This document shows, piece after piece, positions 43,169-52,790 of a DNA stretch of 64,000 bases (position 1 is the first letter of the stretch; the number at the start of each line of letters is the position of its first letter). The notes beneath the pieces were generated by a model. That model was not told the DNA's origin. It saw nothing but the letters and a program-made list of their open reading frames with translations, and did no database searches. This DNA is from Hydrogenovibrio sp. JE_KL2 (GTDB lineage Bacteria > Pseudomonadota > Gammaproteobacteria > Thiomicrospirales > Thiomicrospiraceae). The stretch lies in NCBI RefSeq assembly GCF_009296185.1, contig NZ_WBJR01000001.1:1-64000 (forward strand). The letters are read 5' to 3'. The position numbers and the translations under genes are program-made.

Positions 43169-44306
43169 CAACGCTTTCATGAGAAAAATTACAGTAGTGC
43201 ATATTATATCTAGTTTGGAAATGGGAGGGGCTGAAACCACCTTGTTTCGCCTTTGTTCCAACGATACGACCATAAAGCACGTGGTAATTTCTTTAACTTC
43301 GGAGGGAGTTTATGGAAAAAAGTTTAGAAAGATGGGGGTGGATGTTTATTCTTTAAACCTTTCAAAAAGTGTTTTTGGGATTTTAAGGTGTTGGAATTTG
43401 TATGGGATACTTCGACAAATTGACCCTCAGATTGTGCAGACATGGATGTACCATGCGGACTTTTTAGGTGGAATAATGGCAAAAATAGCTAAAGTCAAGC
43501 ATGTGGTCTGGGGGGTAAGAACAACTGAACTAAAAGAAAAGTCTTATTCTACGGCAGTTATAAGAAGGGTTTGTGCGTTACTGTCTCATGTACTCCCTAG
43601 TAAAATTGTTGTTGTGGCTGAAGCTTCAAGGGCGCGGCATCATCAGCTTGGTTATGATGCCGCAAAAATGATATTAATCCCGAATGGATTTTTAGTTGCA
43701 GATTTTAGTGTTGAAAACATGCAAAAGGAAGCTTTGAGAAAGGAGTTTTCGATAACGGGTGAAGACACTGTCGTTGGGTGCGTTGGCAGACTTTCTCAAG
43801 ATAAGGGGCAGGATGTTCTAATTGAGGCATCAAGATTTGTACTGGATAAATACCCTTATGTTAAATTCTTGATGATAGGTAGAGGAATTGATAACTCTAA
43901 TTTAGATTTACGCTCTAAAATTGAAAAAGAATCAAATTTACAGGCATTTATTCTTGCAGGAGAGCGTAATGATATACCAGTATGCATGAGTGTGATGTCT
44001 ATTTTTTGCTTGCCGTCGAGAACGGAGGGGTTTCCCAATGTCCTGGTTGAGGCTATGATTTCAGAGGTTTGTTGTGTGTCAACAGATGTTGGTGATGCTA
44101 GGTTACTTGGAGGCGATGATGTTATTCTTGCCGAACCTAACAGTCCAGAAGATTTATCGAGAAAGATTTTACTTTTAGTTGAAAAGTCGAAGGATGAGCG
44201 GCGACAACTCGGAGAGAGGCTAAAAAACAGAGCTATAAGTGAGTTTTCAATAGAAAAAATGGTTCACAGGTATCAGATTTTGTATCAAGGTTTAATAAGA
44301 AGTTAA
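43155..44306 (+). CDS. Glycosyltransferase family 4
   Basis: A 383-residue GT-B glycosyltransferase. The N-terminal SSLEMGGAETTLFRLC is the acceptor-side loop; GCVGRLSQDKGQDVLIEA and PSRTEGFPNVLVEAM (E-x7-E) are the donor-binding signature of GT4. ATG 43155 has GAGG 6 bp upstream and overlaps the polymerase stop by 14 bp; MRKI at 43179 is an alternative. Confidence 0.88.
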   Translation: MEVIDNAFMRKITVVHIISSLEMGGAETTLFRLCSNDTTIKHVVISLTSEGVYGKKFRKMGVDVYSLNLSKSVFGILRCWNLYGILRQIDPQIVQTWMYHADFLGGIMAKIAKVKHVVWGVRTTELKEKSYSTAVIRRVCALLSHVLPSKIVVVAEASRARHHQLGYDAAKMILIPNGFLVADFSVENMQKEALRKEFSITGEDTVVGCVGRLSQDKGQDVLIEASRFVLDKYPYVKFLMIGRGIDNSNLDLRSKIEKESNLQAFILAGERNDIPVCMSVMSIFCLPSRTEGFPNVLVEAMISEVCCVSTDVGDARLLGGDDVILAEPNSPEDLSRKILLLVEKSKDERRQLGERLKNRAISEFSIEKMVHRYQILYQGLIRS

Positions 44307-44312
44307 CTACTA

Positions 44313-46235
44313 ATGTGCGGTATAGCAGGTTTTATTGGTCAATATCCTCAGCCTATTGAGCAATTAAAAAATATGGCTGAAGCCATTCTGCATCGAGGTC
44401 CGGATGATCAAGGTGTATGGTTTGATAAAGAACATAAAGTAGGATTGTCGCATGCGCGGTTATCAATATTAGATTTAAGTTCAGCTGGCCATCAGCCAAT
44501 GAGTTCAGCGTCAGAACGGTTTGTAATAGTATTTAATGGCGAAATTTATAATCATAATCAATTGCGTACTGAGCTTGACGTGCTAGAGACGCGTCAATGG
44601 AACGGTCATTCCGATACTGAAACGCTGTTGGCTGCCATTGAGCAATGGGGATTAGAAGCAACGCTCAAAAAGGCGACGGGGATGTTTGCAGTTGCATTGT
44701 GGGATAAACAAAAAAAAGTTTTGTCCATTGCTCGAGATCGAATGGGCGAGAAACCCCTCTATTATGGTTGGATAGATGGAAAGTTTGTATTTGCTTCGGA
44801 GCTAAAAGCTATTAAAAAAGTGCCGGGCTTTACTCATGCTGTTGACAGGAATTCTTTAGCCGTTTTCTTACGTTATAATTCAATACCAGCTCCGTATTCA
44901 ATCTACAAAGACATTTATAAGCTAGAACCTGGCTGTATTGCATCTATATGTCATGGCGAAAGGAGTGTTGAAAAAAGCTATTACTGGTCCTTAAGTAATG
45001 TTGTTGAATCTGGGAAGAGCGCTATGTTTATGGGGTCTTCTAAAGAAGCCGTGGATCAATTAGAGCTTGTTTTGATGAATGCGGTGGCTTTGCAGATGGA
45101 TGCAGATGTGCCTTTGGGTGCATTTTTGTCTGGAGGCGTTGATTCAAGTACTATTGTTGCTCTAATGCAGTCTCAATCTGAGACAAAGGTGAAAACTTTT
45201 TCTATTGGCTTTGACGTGGAGCTATTTAATGAGGCTGAATATGCTAAAGCAGTTGCAAAACACTTAGGTACGGAACACTATGAGATGTATGCATCCTCTC
45301 ATGATGCTCTGAATGTCATACCTAGCTTGCCTGAGATTTATGATGAACCATTCGCGGATTCATCACAAATTCCTACGTACTTAGTATCTAAAATTGCTAA
45401 GGAGAAGGTAACGGTTTCTCTATCAGGCGATGCTGGTGACGAGCTTTTTGCCGGTTATAATCGGTATTCCTTCTCTAATGAACTTTGGAATAAGATTTCT
45501 TGGCTACCTATTCCTATGCGCAATTTGGCAAAGAAAGCAATTACTTCTGCTTCTCCAGAAGCCTGGTCTAAGGCAGCATCTTTTTTTATAAAAAGTAAGG
45601 GCGGGCACTGGGGTGATAAGCTTTATAAAGGTGCGTCAATTTTGGATTGTAAAAATTTAGATGAGCTTTATCTAAGGTTGGTCTCTCAAATAGACCACCC
45701 TGAGGAGTGGTTAGTTGAGGCAACTGAATACCCAACAGCGTTAACTCAAAATAAAAGTGCGTTTAATTATTTGTCTCCTATTGAAAGAATGATGGTTTAT
45801 GACATGCTGGGCTATTTGCCTACAGATATTCTTACTAAGGTTGATCGAGCTGCAATGTCCGTATCATTAGAAACTAGGGTTCCTTTACTTGATCCAAATG
45901 TTATCCAGTATGCAGTTTCATTGCCCATGGATTTTAAAATACGTGAAGGTGTTAGTAAGTGGGTTTTGCGTGAAGTGCTTTATAAACATGTTCCCAAAGA
46001 ACTGATTGAACGTCCTAAAATGGGGTTTGGCGTACCTTTAGCAGAATGGTTGCGTGGCCCGTTAAGAGATTGGGGAGAGTGTCTTTTGGATGAACAAAGG
46101 TTATCAAATGAAGGATATTTTAATGTGTCAATAGTTAGGGATAAATGGATGGAGCACTTGTCAGGTAGGAGAAATTGGCATCACCAACTATGGAATGTTC
46201 TGATGTTTCAGGCTTGGTTGGAACAAAATAAATGA
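44313..46235 (+). CDS. asnB: Asparagine synthase (glutamine-hydrolysing), AsnB
   Basis: A 640-residue class II glutamine amidotransferase starting MCGIAGFIG with Cys2. The synthase domain has the PP-loop LSGGVDSSTIVAL and SLSGDAGDELFAGYNRY. AsnB homologues inside polysaccharide loci may amidate a uronic acid carboxylate rather than make asparagine, which fits the hexuronic acid genes at 27-29 kb. It overlaps the next gene by 4 bp (ATGA). Confidence 0.9.
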   Translation: MCGIAGFIGQYPQPIEQLKNMAEAILHRGPDDQGVWFDKEHKVGLSHARLSILDLSSAGHQPMSSASERFVIVFNGEIYNHNQLRTELDVLETRQWNGHSDTETLLAAIEQWGLEATLKKATGMFAVALWDKQKKVLSIARDRMGEKPLYYGWIDGKFVFASELKAIKKVPGFTHAVDRNSLAVFLRYNSIPAPYSIYKDIYKLEPGCIASICHGERSVEKSYYWSLSNVVESGKSAMFMGSSKEAVDQLELVLMNAVALQMDADVPLGAFLSGGVDSSTIVALMQSQSETKVKTFSIGFDVELFNEAEYAKAVAKHLGTEHYEMYASSHDALNVIPSLPEIYDEPFADSSQIPTYLVSKIAKEKVTVSLSGDAGDELFAGYNRYSFSNELWNKISWLPIPMRNLAKKAITSASPEAWSKAASFFIKSKGGHWGDKLYKGASILDCKNLDELYLRLVSQIDHPEEWLVEATEYPTALTQNKSAFNYLSPIERMMVYDMLGYLPTDILTKVDRAAMSVSLETRVPLLDPNVIQYAVSLPMDFKIREGVSKWVLREVLYKHVPKELIERPKMGFGVPLAEWLRGPLRDWGECLLDEQRLSNEGYFNVSIVRDKWMEHLSGRRNWHHQLWNVLMFQAWLEQNK

Positions 46236-47368
46236 AACAATCGGTAACGGTTTTATTTGTAGTTAACTGCCCAAAATTTTTTGTTTCCCATCGTTTGCCT
46301 GTTGCAAAAGCCATGTTGGATGCAGGGTGCGAAATTCATGTTGCATCTTCTGGCGGTTCGTTACCTGTTTTTCAGGAGCTTGGAATACATTTCCATCAAA
46401 TAAACTTTTCGCGCAAGGGGGGGGACCCACTGAGTGAGCTGAAAGTTGTTTGGAAGTTGCTTAGTGTGTTTAAGGCATTGCAGCCGGACCTTGTGCACTT
46501 GGTCACAATAAAACCTTATTTGTATGGTGGTATTGCAGCTAAGCTGGCAAAAGTTCCCTCAGTAGTTTCTGCTGTTTCTGGTCTTGGAGCAGTTTTTATT
46601 TCTTCTAGAGCAAAAGCAAGGCTTTTAAGGTTGTTTCTGTGGCCACTATTTAAGCTGGCATTTAGTCATAAAAATCAATCTATTATTTTTCAAAATGAAG
46701 ATGATGCAAGGCTGTTAGAGGCTTGGGGAGTGGTTTCTCCAGGAAAAATCAAGTTTATTCGTGGTTCTGGAGTTGATTTGAAAGATTATTCATATATTAC
46801 AGAGCCAGAGGGTAAGATTGTTGTTACTTTTGCTGCAAGGCTGTTACTTGATAAGGGAATCAGGGAATTCGTGGAAGCAAGTAAGCTAATTTATGAAAAA
46901 GGAATCGAAGCTGAATTTTGGGTGGTTGGTAAAGTTGACCATGGAAACCCTGCTTCAATAAAGCAGTTAGAAGTCAATTCTTGGAGAGGGTTACCTAATA
47001 TAAAGGTGCTAGGCTTTAGAAAAGATATAGTTCAATTATACCAACAATCCAACATAATATGCTTGCCGTCATATCGAGAGGGCTTGCCAAAATCATTGAT
47101 TGAGGCAGCTGCATGTGGCCGAGCGGTGGTAACGACGGATGTTCCAGGTTGTCGAGATGCTATTATTCCGGGTTTGACGGGGGTTTTGGTTCCTGTAAAT
47201 GATGCTAAGGCTTTAGATAATGCTATTTCTGATTTAATTCAACACCCTGAAAAAAGGAAAATGATGGGATATGCGGGTCGAAAATTCGCCGAGAGAGAGT
47301 TCACAATTGAAAAAGTTGTAGCGGCTCATATAGCGATTTATGATGAACTTTTGAAAGCGAGAAAATAA
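46232..47368 (+). CDS. Glycosyltransferase family 4 with G8 tract
   Basis: A 378-residue GT-B enzyme. VVNCPKFFVSHRLPVAKAM starts the N-terminal domain; VTFAARLLLDKGIREFVEA and LPSYREGLPKSLIEAAACG (E-x7-E) are GT4 hallmarks. It resembles enzymes adding the second sugar to a lipid-linked QuiNAc- or Bac-type primer. A G8 run (46417-46424) lies near codon 63. It overlaps asnB by 4 bp. Confidence 0.85.
   Translation: MKQSVTVLFVVNCPKFFVSHRLPVAKAMLDAGCEIHVASSGGSLPVFQELGIHFHQINFSRKGGDPLSELKVVWKLLSVFKALQPDLVHLVTIKPYLYGGIAAKLAKVPSVVSAVSGLGAVFISSRAKARLLRLFLWPLFKLAFSHKNQSIIFQNEDDARLLEAWGVVSPGKIKFIRGSGVDLKDYSYITEPEGKIVVTFAARLLLDKGIREFVEASKLIYEKGIEAEFWVVGKVDHGNPASIKQLEVNSWRGLPNIKVLGFRKDIVQLYQQSNIICLPSYREGLPKSLIEAAACGRAVVTTDVPGCRDAIIPGLTGVLVPVNDAKALDNAISDLIQHPEKRKMMGYAGRKFAEREFTIEKVVAAHIAIYDELLKARK
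46417..46424 (+). repeat. Homopolymeric G8 tract inside a glycosyltransferase gene
   Basis: Eight G residues in the Arg-Lys-Gly-Gly-Asp codons of the GT4 gene, a possible second slippage site. Confidence 0.7.
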
Positions 47369-47369
47369 C

Positions 47370-48359
47370 TTGAAAGTTTTTTTAACTGGAGCTACGGGGT
47401 TCGTTGGTTCAGCTTTATTGAACCGTTTTGTTGTTGATGGTGTTGAGATTACAGCTTTGGTGCGTAGAGAATCATTGTTTCCGGCTGGTGTAAAGCAGCT
47501 TGTTGGAGATATTTCTATTGTTATGGGTAAAGAGAACCTAAGCTTTTCACTCTCTAACCGTGATGAGTTTGAGAGTATTTTGCGTGGTATGGATTCGGTA
47601 GTACATGTCGCTGCACGGATACAAGGCTTGAACGATAAATCACTTAATTCTATGGCAGAGTACCGAAAGATAAATAGAGATGCGACTTTAGCGTTGGCAA
47701 GTTTAGCTTCAGATGCAGGGGTAAAGCGTTTTGTTTTTTTAAGCACTATTAAAGTGAATGGTGAGAGTAGTGGTGATTGCCCGTTTGAACCTGAAACTCA
47801 CTTCATTCCAGACGACCCTTATGCACTTTCAAAATATGAAGCGGAACAAGGATTAATGCAAATAGCGGAAAAAACAGGCATGGAGGTTGTAATTATCCGC
47901 CCGCCACTCGTTTATGGTCCAGGTGTAAAAGGCAACTTTGCTTCAATGGTTGCTTGGGTCAAAAAAGGTATTCCATTGCCATTGGCGGCTGTAAATAATC
48001 GCAGATCTCTGATTGCTTTAGATAATTTGGTAGATTTTATCGCTTTATGTAGTGAACGTAAGCATTCCCCAATGGCTGCAAATGAAGTATTTTTGATATC
48101 TGATGATGAAGACGTCTCAACCGCTGAATTACTGAGTAAAATCGCTTTCGCTTACAAGAGGAAAAGTCGTTTATTTTCCATTCCTGTATGGCTAATGAAG
48201 TTAGTTGCAAAATTGCTAGGTAAAGAGTCTAAAGCTGAACGTGTGTTAGGCAATTTACAGGTAAACAGTTCCAAGGTTCAAGCTAAGCTAGGTTGGAAGC
48301 CAATAGTGACAATGGATGAACAGCTGATGAAGATGGCTTCTCTTGAAAAGGTTGAGTAG
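47370..48359 (+). CDS. NAD-dependent 4-ketoreductase/epimerase, WbpV-like
   Basis: A 329-residue short-chain dehydrogenase with FLTGATGFVGSALLNRF, FVFLSTIKVNG and catalytic YALSKYEAE (YxxxK). It resembles WbpV-like enzymes that reduce UDP-4-keto-6-deoxy-GlcNAc to UDP-QuiNAc. The WbpM-like dehydratase that would supply the substrate is two genes downstream. The start is TTG at 47370. A poor ribosome site suggests coupling to the previous gene. Confidence 0.8.
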   Translation: MKVFLTGATGFVGSALLNRFVVDGVEITALVRRESLFPAGVKQLVGDISIVMGKENLSFSLSNRDEFESILRGMDSVVHVAARIQGLNDKSLNSMAEYRKINRDATLALASLASDAGVKRFVFLSTIKVNGESSGDCPFEPETHFIPDDPYALSKYEAEQGLMQIAEKTGMEVVIIRPPLVYGPGVKGNFASMVAWVKKGIPLPLAAVNNRRSLIALDNLVDFIALCSERKHSPMAANEVFLISDDEDVSTAELLSKIAFAYKRKSRLFSIPVWLMKLVAKLLGKESKAERVLGNLQVNSSKVQAKLGWKPIVTMDEQLMKMASLEKVE

Positions 48360-48363
48360 TTTT

Positions 48364-48933
48364 ATGCTTCGATTTTTAGATATTTTGCTTTCATTATTCG
48401 GACTAATCGTGGGGTTCCCTGTATTCTTAGTTCTTTATATTACAGGGCTTTTTGACACTGGCTCCCCACTTTTTTTTCAGGAGAGAGTTGGTCGTAACCA
48501 AAAGCCATTTACTTTGGTGAAGTTTCGCACTATGAGTAAGGATACTGCTTCTGTAGCAACCCATTTAGCGTCTTCAGCGTCAGTCACGAAGTTTGGTTCT
48601 TTTTTGCGAAAAACTAAACTGGATGAATTACCTCAGCTTTGGAATGTGTTGAAGGGAGAAATGAGCTTGGTTGGACCTAGGCCAGGGCTTTTTAATCAAA
48701 GGGAGCTGGTACTAGCTCGCCAGCGTCTTGATGTTTTTATTGTTAGACCTGGAATTACAGGTTTGTCACAGGTTAACAATATTGATATGTCTACTCCTGA
48801 ATTGTTGGCAGAGATCGACGCCCAAATGATTCAAAATATGAGTATACTGAATTATTTTAGATATATATTTTTAACGATTACTGGTAAAGGTTCAGGAGAT
48901 GCGATAAACAAGGGTGGAAAAAGTGAAGTTTAA
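48364..48933 (+). CDS. PglC-like phosphoglycosyl transferase (initiating sugar transferase)
   Basis: A 189-residue small monotopic transferase. One N-terminal hydrophobic segment (FLDILLSLFGLIVGFPVFL) is followed by the conserved FFQERVGRNQKPFTLVKFRTM, DELPQLWNVLKGEMSLVGPRP and GITGLSQVN. It transfers a sugar-1-phosphate to undecaprenyl phosphate to start the repeat unit. With the flanking enzymes the sugar is probably QuiNAc or a relative. ATG 48364 is preferred; the frame opens at TTG 48343. Confidence 0.9.
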   Translation: MLRFLDILLSLFGLIVGFPVFLVLYITGLFDTGSPLFFQERVGRNQKPFTLVKFRTMSKDTASVATHLASSASVTKFGSFLRKTKLDELPQLWNVLKGEMSLVGPRPGLFNQRELVLARQRLDVFIVRPGITGLSQVNNIDMSTPELLAEIDAQMIQNMSILNYFRYIFLTITGKGSGDAINKGGKSEV

Positions 48934-50818
48934 AGAGGCTTTGTTATCGCTTTCACGTTTCCAAAAGCGTTTAATTTTTTTTGTTGTTGATTTATTTGGT
49001 TTATATGCGGTGGCCATTGTCGCCACTTGGATTAGGTTGGGATATATTGATGCCTCAATAGAGCCATTTCTTCCCGCTATTGCAATACTTCCGTTTTTGG
49101 CAATACCTATTTTTGTCACTCAAGGTTTATATCGAGCAGTTATTCGTTACTTAGGTAGTAAGTTTGCTACGACGGTTTTCTATTCAGTTTCTTTTGCGTT
49201 TGTGTTATGGGCCACTGCAATTTTTATGTTGCAATGGCCTTACCCTCGTTCTGCCATTCTGATCGCATGGCTATTGACTTTGCTTTATATTTCTGCCACT
49301 AGACTCTTTGCACGCTGGTTGTTGCTGGAAGGGCTTCACAAGGACTTGTCTATTCTTAAGTCTGTTGTCATCTTTGGTGCTGGCACATCAGGAAAGCAAT
49401 TGGCTAGTGCTATTGAAAAAATACCTAATATGCGAGTGATTGGGTTTATTGACGATGATGAAACTTTGTATAAGCATCAGATTGCATCTATTACTGTTTA
49501 CAAGCGGGAAAACTTAGAGCGCTTAATTGAAAAACACAAGGTTTCGGAGGTTTTGATGGCATTGCCTTCTATTACGGCCAGTGAAAGAAAAAAGATTTTG
49601 GATTGGCTAGAGCCATTTGCTTTGAAAGTTTCTACTTTGCCAAGTATTGATGAAATTGTTTCAGGGAAAGTTTCTTTTTCGGATGTTCGTGAAGTCAATA
49701 TTGAAGATTTATTGGGAAGAGATCCGGTTCCTCCGAGAGCTGAGCTATTGTCGAAATGTATTGAAGGGCAAGCGGTTCTTGTTACTGGTGCAGGAGGCTC
49801 AATTGGCTCTGAATTATGTAGGCAGGTAATTAAGCAAAATCCTAAGGTGCTGATTTTATATGAGTTAAGTGAGTTTGCTTTATATACGATTGAACATGAT
49901 CTATTGAAGAGTGGAGCACTTTCAACAACAAAGATGATTCCTATTCTTGGAAGTGTTTTAGATGAGTTTAAATTAGGAAGAGTTATCCAAAAGTTTGAGG
50001 TCGATACGGTTTATCATGCTGCGGCTTATAAACATGTTCCTATTGTCGAGCACAATATTCAGGAAGGCATTGTTAACAATGCTTTTGGTACTCATGCAGC
50101 CGCTAAGCTTGCTGCTGAAAATGGTGTGAAGAATTTTGTTCTTATATCGACGGACAAAGCTGTGCGACCGACGAATGTAATGGGAGCAAGCAAGCGTTTA
50201 GCTGAAATGGTTTTGCAGGCTTTACAACAGGAGTTTACTACCACTCGTTTTGTTATGGTGCGTTTTGGTAATGTTTTGGGGTCGTCTGGTTCGGTGATTC
50301 CTTTGTTTAGAAAACAAATTATTGATGGCGGACCTGTGACGGTCACCCATCCTGAAATTACTCGTTATTTTATGACTATTCCAGAAGCGGCTTCTCTGGT
50401 TATTCAGGCAGGATCTATGGGTGGAGGAGGGGATGTTTTTGTCCTTGATATGGGAGAGCCTGTCAAAATTGATACGCTTGCACGTAAGATGATTAAATTG
50501 TCAGGCTTTGAGGTAGTGAATTATTCAGGAGAAGGAGACATTGAAATTCACTACACGGGACTTCGTCCAGGAGAAAAGCTTTACGAAGAGTTGTTAATCG
50601 GAGATTGTGTTGATGGTACAGACCATCCAAGAATTATGACTGCTCATGAAGATTATGTTCCTTATGGGCAGCTGCTGCAACTTTTGAAATTGATTGAAAA
50701 TGATTTGAAATTGTACGATTATGAAATTGTTTTGGAGAGGTTGAAAACAGTTGTTTCGGGATTTGAGCATCCTTCAGGGATTGTGGATTATTTGGCTAAA
50801 AGTGGCATGTCAACTTAA
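48923..50818 (+). CDS. Membrane-bound UDP-GlcNAc 4,6-dehydratase, WbpM/FlaA1-CapD family
   Basis: A 631-residue protein with four N-terminal membrane helices, a first Rossmann domain (IFGAGTSGKQLASAI) and the catalytic second domain (VTGAGGSIGSELCRQ, STDKAVRPTNVMGASKR). This is the long WbpM type, converting UDP-GlcNAc to its 4-keto-6-deoxy form. GTG 48923 fits the ribosome site GGGTGG and overlaps the previous gene by 11 bp. It supplies the WbpV-like reductase. Confidence 0.9.
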   Translation: MKFKEALLSLSRFQKRLIFFVVDLFGLYAVAIVATWIRLGYIDASIEPFLPAIAILPFLAIPIFVTQGLYRAVIRYLGSKFATTVFYSVSFAFVLWATAIFMLQWPYPRSAILIAWLLTLLYISATRLFARWLLLEGLHKDLSILKSVVIFGAGTSGKQLASAIEKIPNMRVIGFIDDDETLYKHQIASITVYKRENLERLIEKHKVSEVLMALPSITASERKKILDWLEPFALKVSTLPSIDEIVSGKVSFSDVREVNIEDLLGRDPVPPRAELLSKCIEGQAVLVTGAGGSIGSELCRQVIKQNPKVLILYELSEFALYTIEHDLLKSGALSTTKMIPILGSVLDEFKLGRVIQKFEVDTVYHAAAYKHVPIVEHNIQEGIVNNAFGTHAAAKLAAENGVKNFVLISTDKAVRPTNVMGASKRLAEMVLQALQQEFTTTRFVMVRFGNVLGSSGSVIPLFRKQIIDGGPVTVTHPEITRYFMTIPEAASLVIQAGSMGGGGDVFVLDMGEPVKIDTLARKMIKLSGFEVVNYSGEGDIEIHYTGLRPGEKLYEELLIGDCVDGTDHPRIMTAHEDYVPYGQLLQLLKLIENDLKLYDYEIVLERLKTVVSGFEHPSGIVDYLAKSGMST

Positions 50819-50833
50819 GTTGTGTAGTAATTT

Positions 50834-51826
50834 ATGAAAATTTTAGTCGTGGGTGGCGCTGGTTATATTGGCTCACATATGTGCAAGTCTCTTGAGATGG
50901 CTGGGCATGAGGTTGTGGTGCTGGATAACTTGACTACGGGGCATCATCAGTTGGTTAAATACGGTCTCTTAGTGGTTGGGGATTTGGCAGATGTGAATGT
51001 GCTAGAAAATCTTTTCATAGAGCATTCTTTTGATGGAGTGATGCACTTTGCTGCCAATAGTTTAGTGGGTGAGTCAGTGGCTAATCCAGCCAAGTATTAT
51101 CGTAACAATGTGAGTAACACACTGAACTTGCTAGATGTAATGGTTCGGCATGATGTAAAAAAAATTATATTTTCCTCTTCAGCAGCAACATTTGGTGAAC
51201 CGGAGTATGTGCCGATAGATGAGTTGCATCCACAGAAGCCGATTAATCCTTATGGCTCATCCAAGTTAATGATTGAACGCATTTTGCAGGATTATGCCGG
51301 TGCCTATGAATTGAATTCGGTGAGTTTGCGTTATTTTAATGCCTGTGGTGCAGACCCTGAAGGAGAGATTGGCGAATGTCATGACCCTGAAACCCATTTG
51401 ATTCCGTTAATATTACAAGCGGTATCCGGCAGAAGAAAAAGTATTACTGTTTTTGGGCGTGATTATGCCACTGAGGATGGAACATGTATCCGCGATTACA
51501 TTCACATTAATGATTTGTGTTCTGCGCATGTATTGGCATTGGAAGCGTTAGTGTCGGGAGAAAAGTCTGGTGCTTTGGCTTATAACTTGGGTAATGGTCA
51601 GGGTTTTTCTGTGCAGCAAGTGATTGATGTGGTGAAAAAAGTCGTGGCTGAAGACGGCTGTGAACTAGTTGTTGAAGATGGTGAGCGCCGTGCTGGTGAT
51701 CCGGCTGTATTGGTTGCTGATGCTGCACTAGCCAAAAAAGAATTGAACTGGGAACCCCAATATGGCGACCTAGAAACCATAGTCCGTCATGCTTGGGCAT
51801 GGGAGAAGCAACGGGCAAATCTATAG
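50834..51826 (+). CDS. galE: UDP-glucose 4-epimerase GalE
   Basis: A 330-residue epimerase of UDP-glucose and UDP-galactose. VGGAGYIGSHMCKSLE is the NAD motif, and SSSAATFGEPEYVP and YGSSKLMIE hold the catalytic Ser/Thr and YxxxK. Length is normal. It lies 15 bp after the wbpM-like gene and is the last enzyme gene of the locus before wzz. A dispersed motif follows 14 bp downstream. Confidence 0.93.
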   Translation: MKILVVGGAGYIGSHMCKSLEMAGHEVVVLDNLTTGHHQLVKYGLLVVGDLADVNVLENLFIEHSFDGVMHFAANSLVGESVANPAKYYRNNVSNTLNLLDVMVRHDVKKIIFSSSAATFGEPEYVPIDELHPQKPINPYGSSKLMIERILQDYAGAYELNSVSLRYFNACGADPEGEIGECHDPETHLIPLILQAVSGRRKSITVFGRDYATEDGTCIRDYIHINDLCSAHVLALEALVSGEKSGALAYNLGNGQGFSVQQVIDVVKKVVAEDGCELVVEDGERRAGDPAVLVADAALAKKELNWEPQYGDLETIVRHAWAWEKQRANL

Positions 51827-51840
51827 TTAATTAAGAATGG

Positions 51841-51860
51841 AAAAATCTGCCAGGTTTGGG
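51841..51860 (+). repeat. Dispersed ~20-bp motif, copy 8, intergenic
   Basis: AAAAATCTGCCAGGTTTGGG, with an extra T relative to the consensus, in the gap between galE and the Wzz-like gene. Confidence 0.75.
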
Positions 51861-51996
51861 TTGTAAATTACCCATGATTAATTATTTGTAAACATGCCGT
51901 TCAGTTCTTATATTTGAGGGTAGCTATAAACGTCTCAAACTTTTGGGATGAATGTTTTATACTTCTGTAAGTTTTTAATTTTGTGTGGAGTTATGT

Positions 51997-52650
51997 ATGT
52001 CTGACACCCAACAACGTATCAAAGAGCAAGCTTATGCAGCTGCTTATCAGGATGATGAGATCGATTTGTTTGAACTGTGGAATGGATTGGTTGAGGAAAA
52101 GAAAACGATTTTTGTCTCATTTCTTTCTGGTTTGATTTTAGCCGTTGGTTATATTTTTATGAAAAGTGATGAGCCAATTTTGTATCAGGCGTCAGCTACT
52201 TTACAGGTTCAGCAGATACAGATGTCTACGATTAAAAATTTAACAAGTAGTTCTTCGGTTCCTTATATGCCAGTGGAGTCTTCTCAGGCCACTGTTCTGT
52301 TGTTATCTAATTTGATTCCAGCTGAAATGAAATCAGCTAGTAATTTCATTTCAATTTCTTCTACTGGCGAGGACAAGGTAAAGATTCAAAAAAATGTCGA
52401 GGAGTCCATTAAAATAATAGAAGATAGGTATCGAGAAATCTTCTCAAGACTAAAGCCTTTGGGATATGTTGAGATTTTACCAACGACAGTGATTGGTGGA
52501 ATTAAGGTTTTAGCGCAACCTGTTAAGCCCAAAAAAACTTTGATTTTGGCAGTTGCAGGTGTTTTAGGGTTGATTCTTGGTGTGATGATTGCTCTGGTTC
52601 GCAAAGCTTATAGAAATAGACAGGAACAAATGGAAACTTCAGTGTCTTGA
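51997..52650 (+). CDS. Short Wzz-like polysaccharide chain-length regulator
   Basis: A 217-residue protein with the Wzz plan: a cytosolic N-terminus with DDEIDLFELWNGLVEEKK, a first helix (TIFVSFLSGLILAVGYIFM), a periplasmic domain, and a second helix (TLILAVAGVLGLILGVMIALV) preceded by a Pro-Lys stretch. It is clearly shorter than usual Wzz (about 320-380), lacking much of the periplasmic helical region. GGAG lies 6 bp before ATG 51997. It has its own upstream gap of 170 bp with a TATACT-like -10 and so may be separately transcribed. Confidence 0.75.
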   Translation: MSDTQQRIKEQAYAAAYQDDEIDLFELWNGLVEEKKTIFVSFLSGLILAVGYIFMKSDEPILYQASATLQVQQIQMSTIKNLTSSSSVPYMPVESSQATVLLLSNLIPAEMKSASNFISISSTGEDKVKIQKNVEESIKIIEDRYREIFSRLKPLGYVEILPTTVIGGIKVLAQPVKPKKTLILAVAGVLGLILGVMIALVRKAYRNRQEQMETSVS

Positions 52651-52790
52651 TGGGTGTATTTGATATTTGTCTGAGAAAGAAGGGGTAACTCCTAATTAAA
52701 AGTAAGTCTGATTTTTTACTTTTTAGCAGTAGTTTGTTAATATCCAGTTTACGCTTAAGTACGTATATATAAAAAATATAAGGAGATGTT

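Noticed and set aside
47234-47746. 170-aa minus-strand frame across the GT4/WbpV-like junction
   Set aside because: Antisense to two well-supported genes and without any family resemblance.
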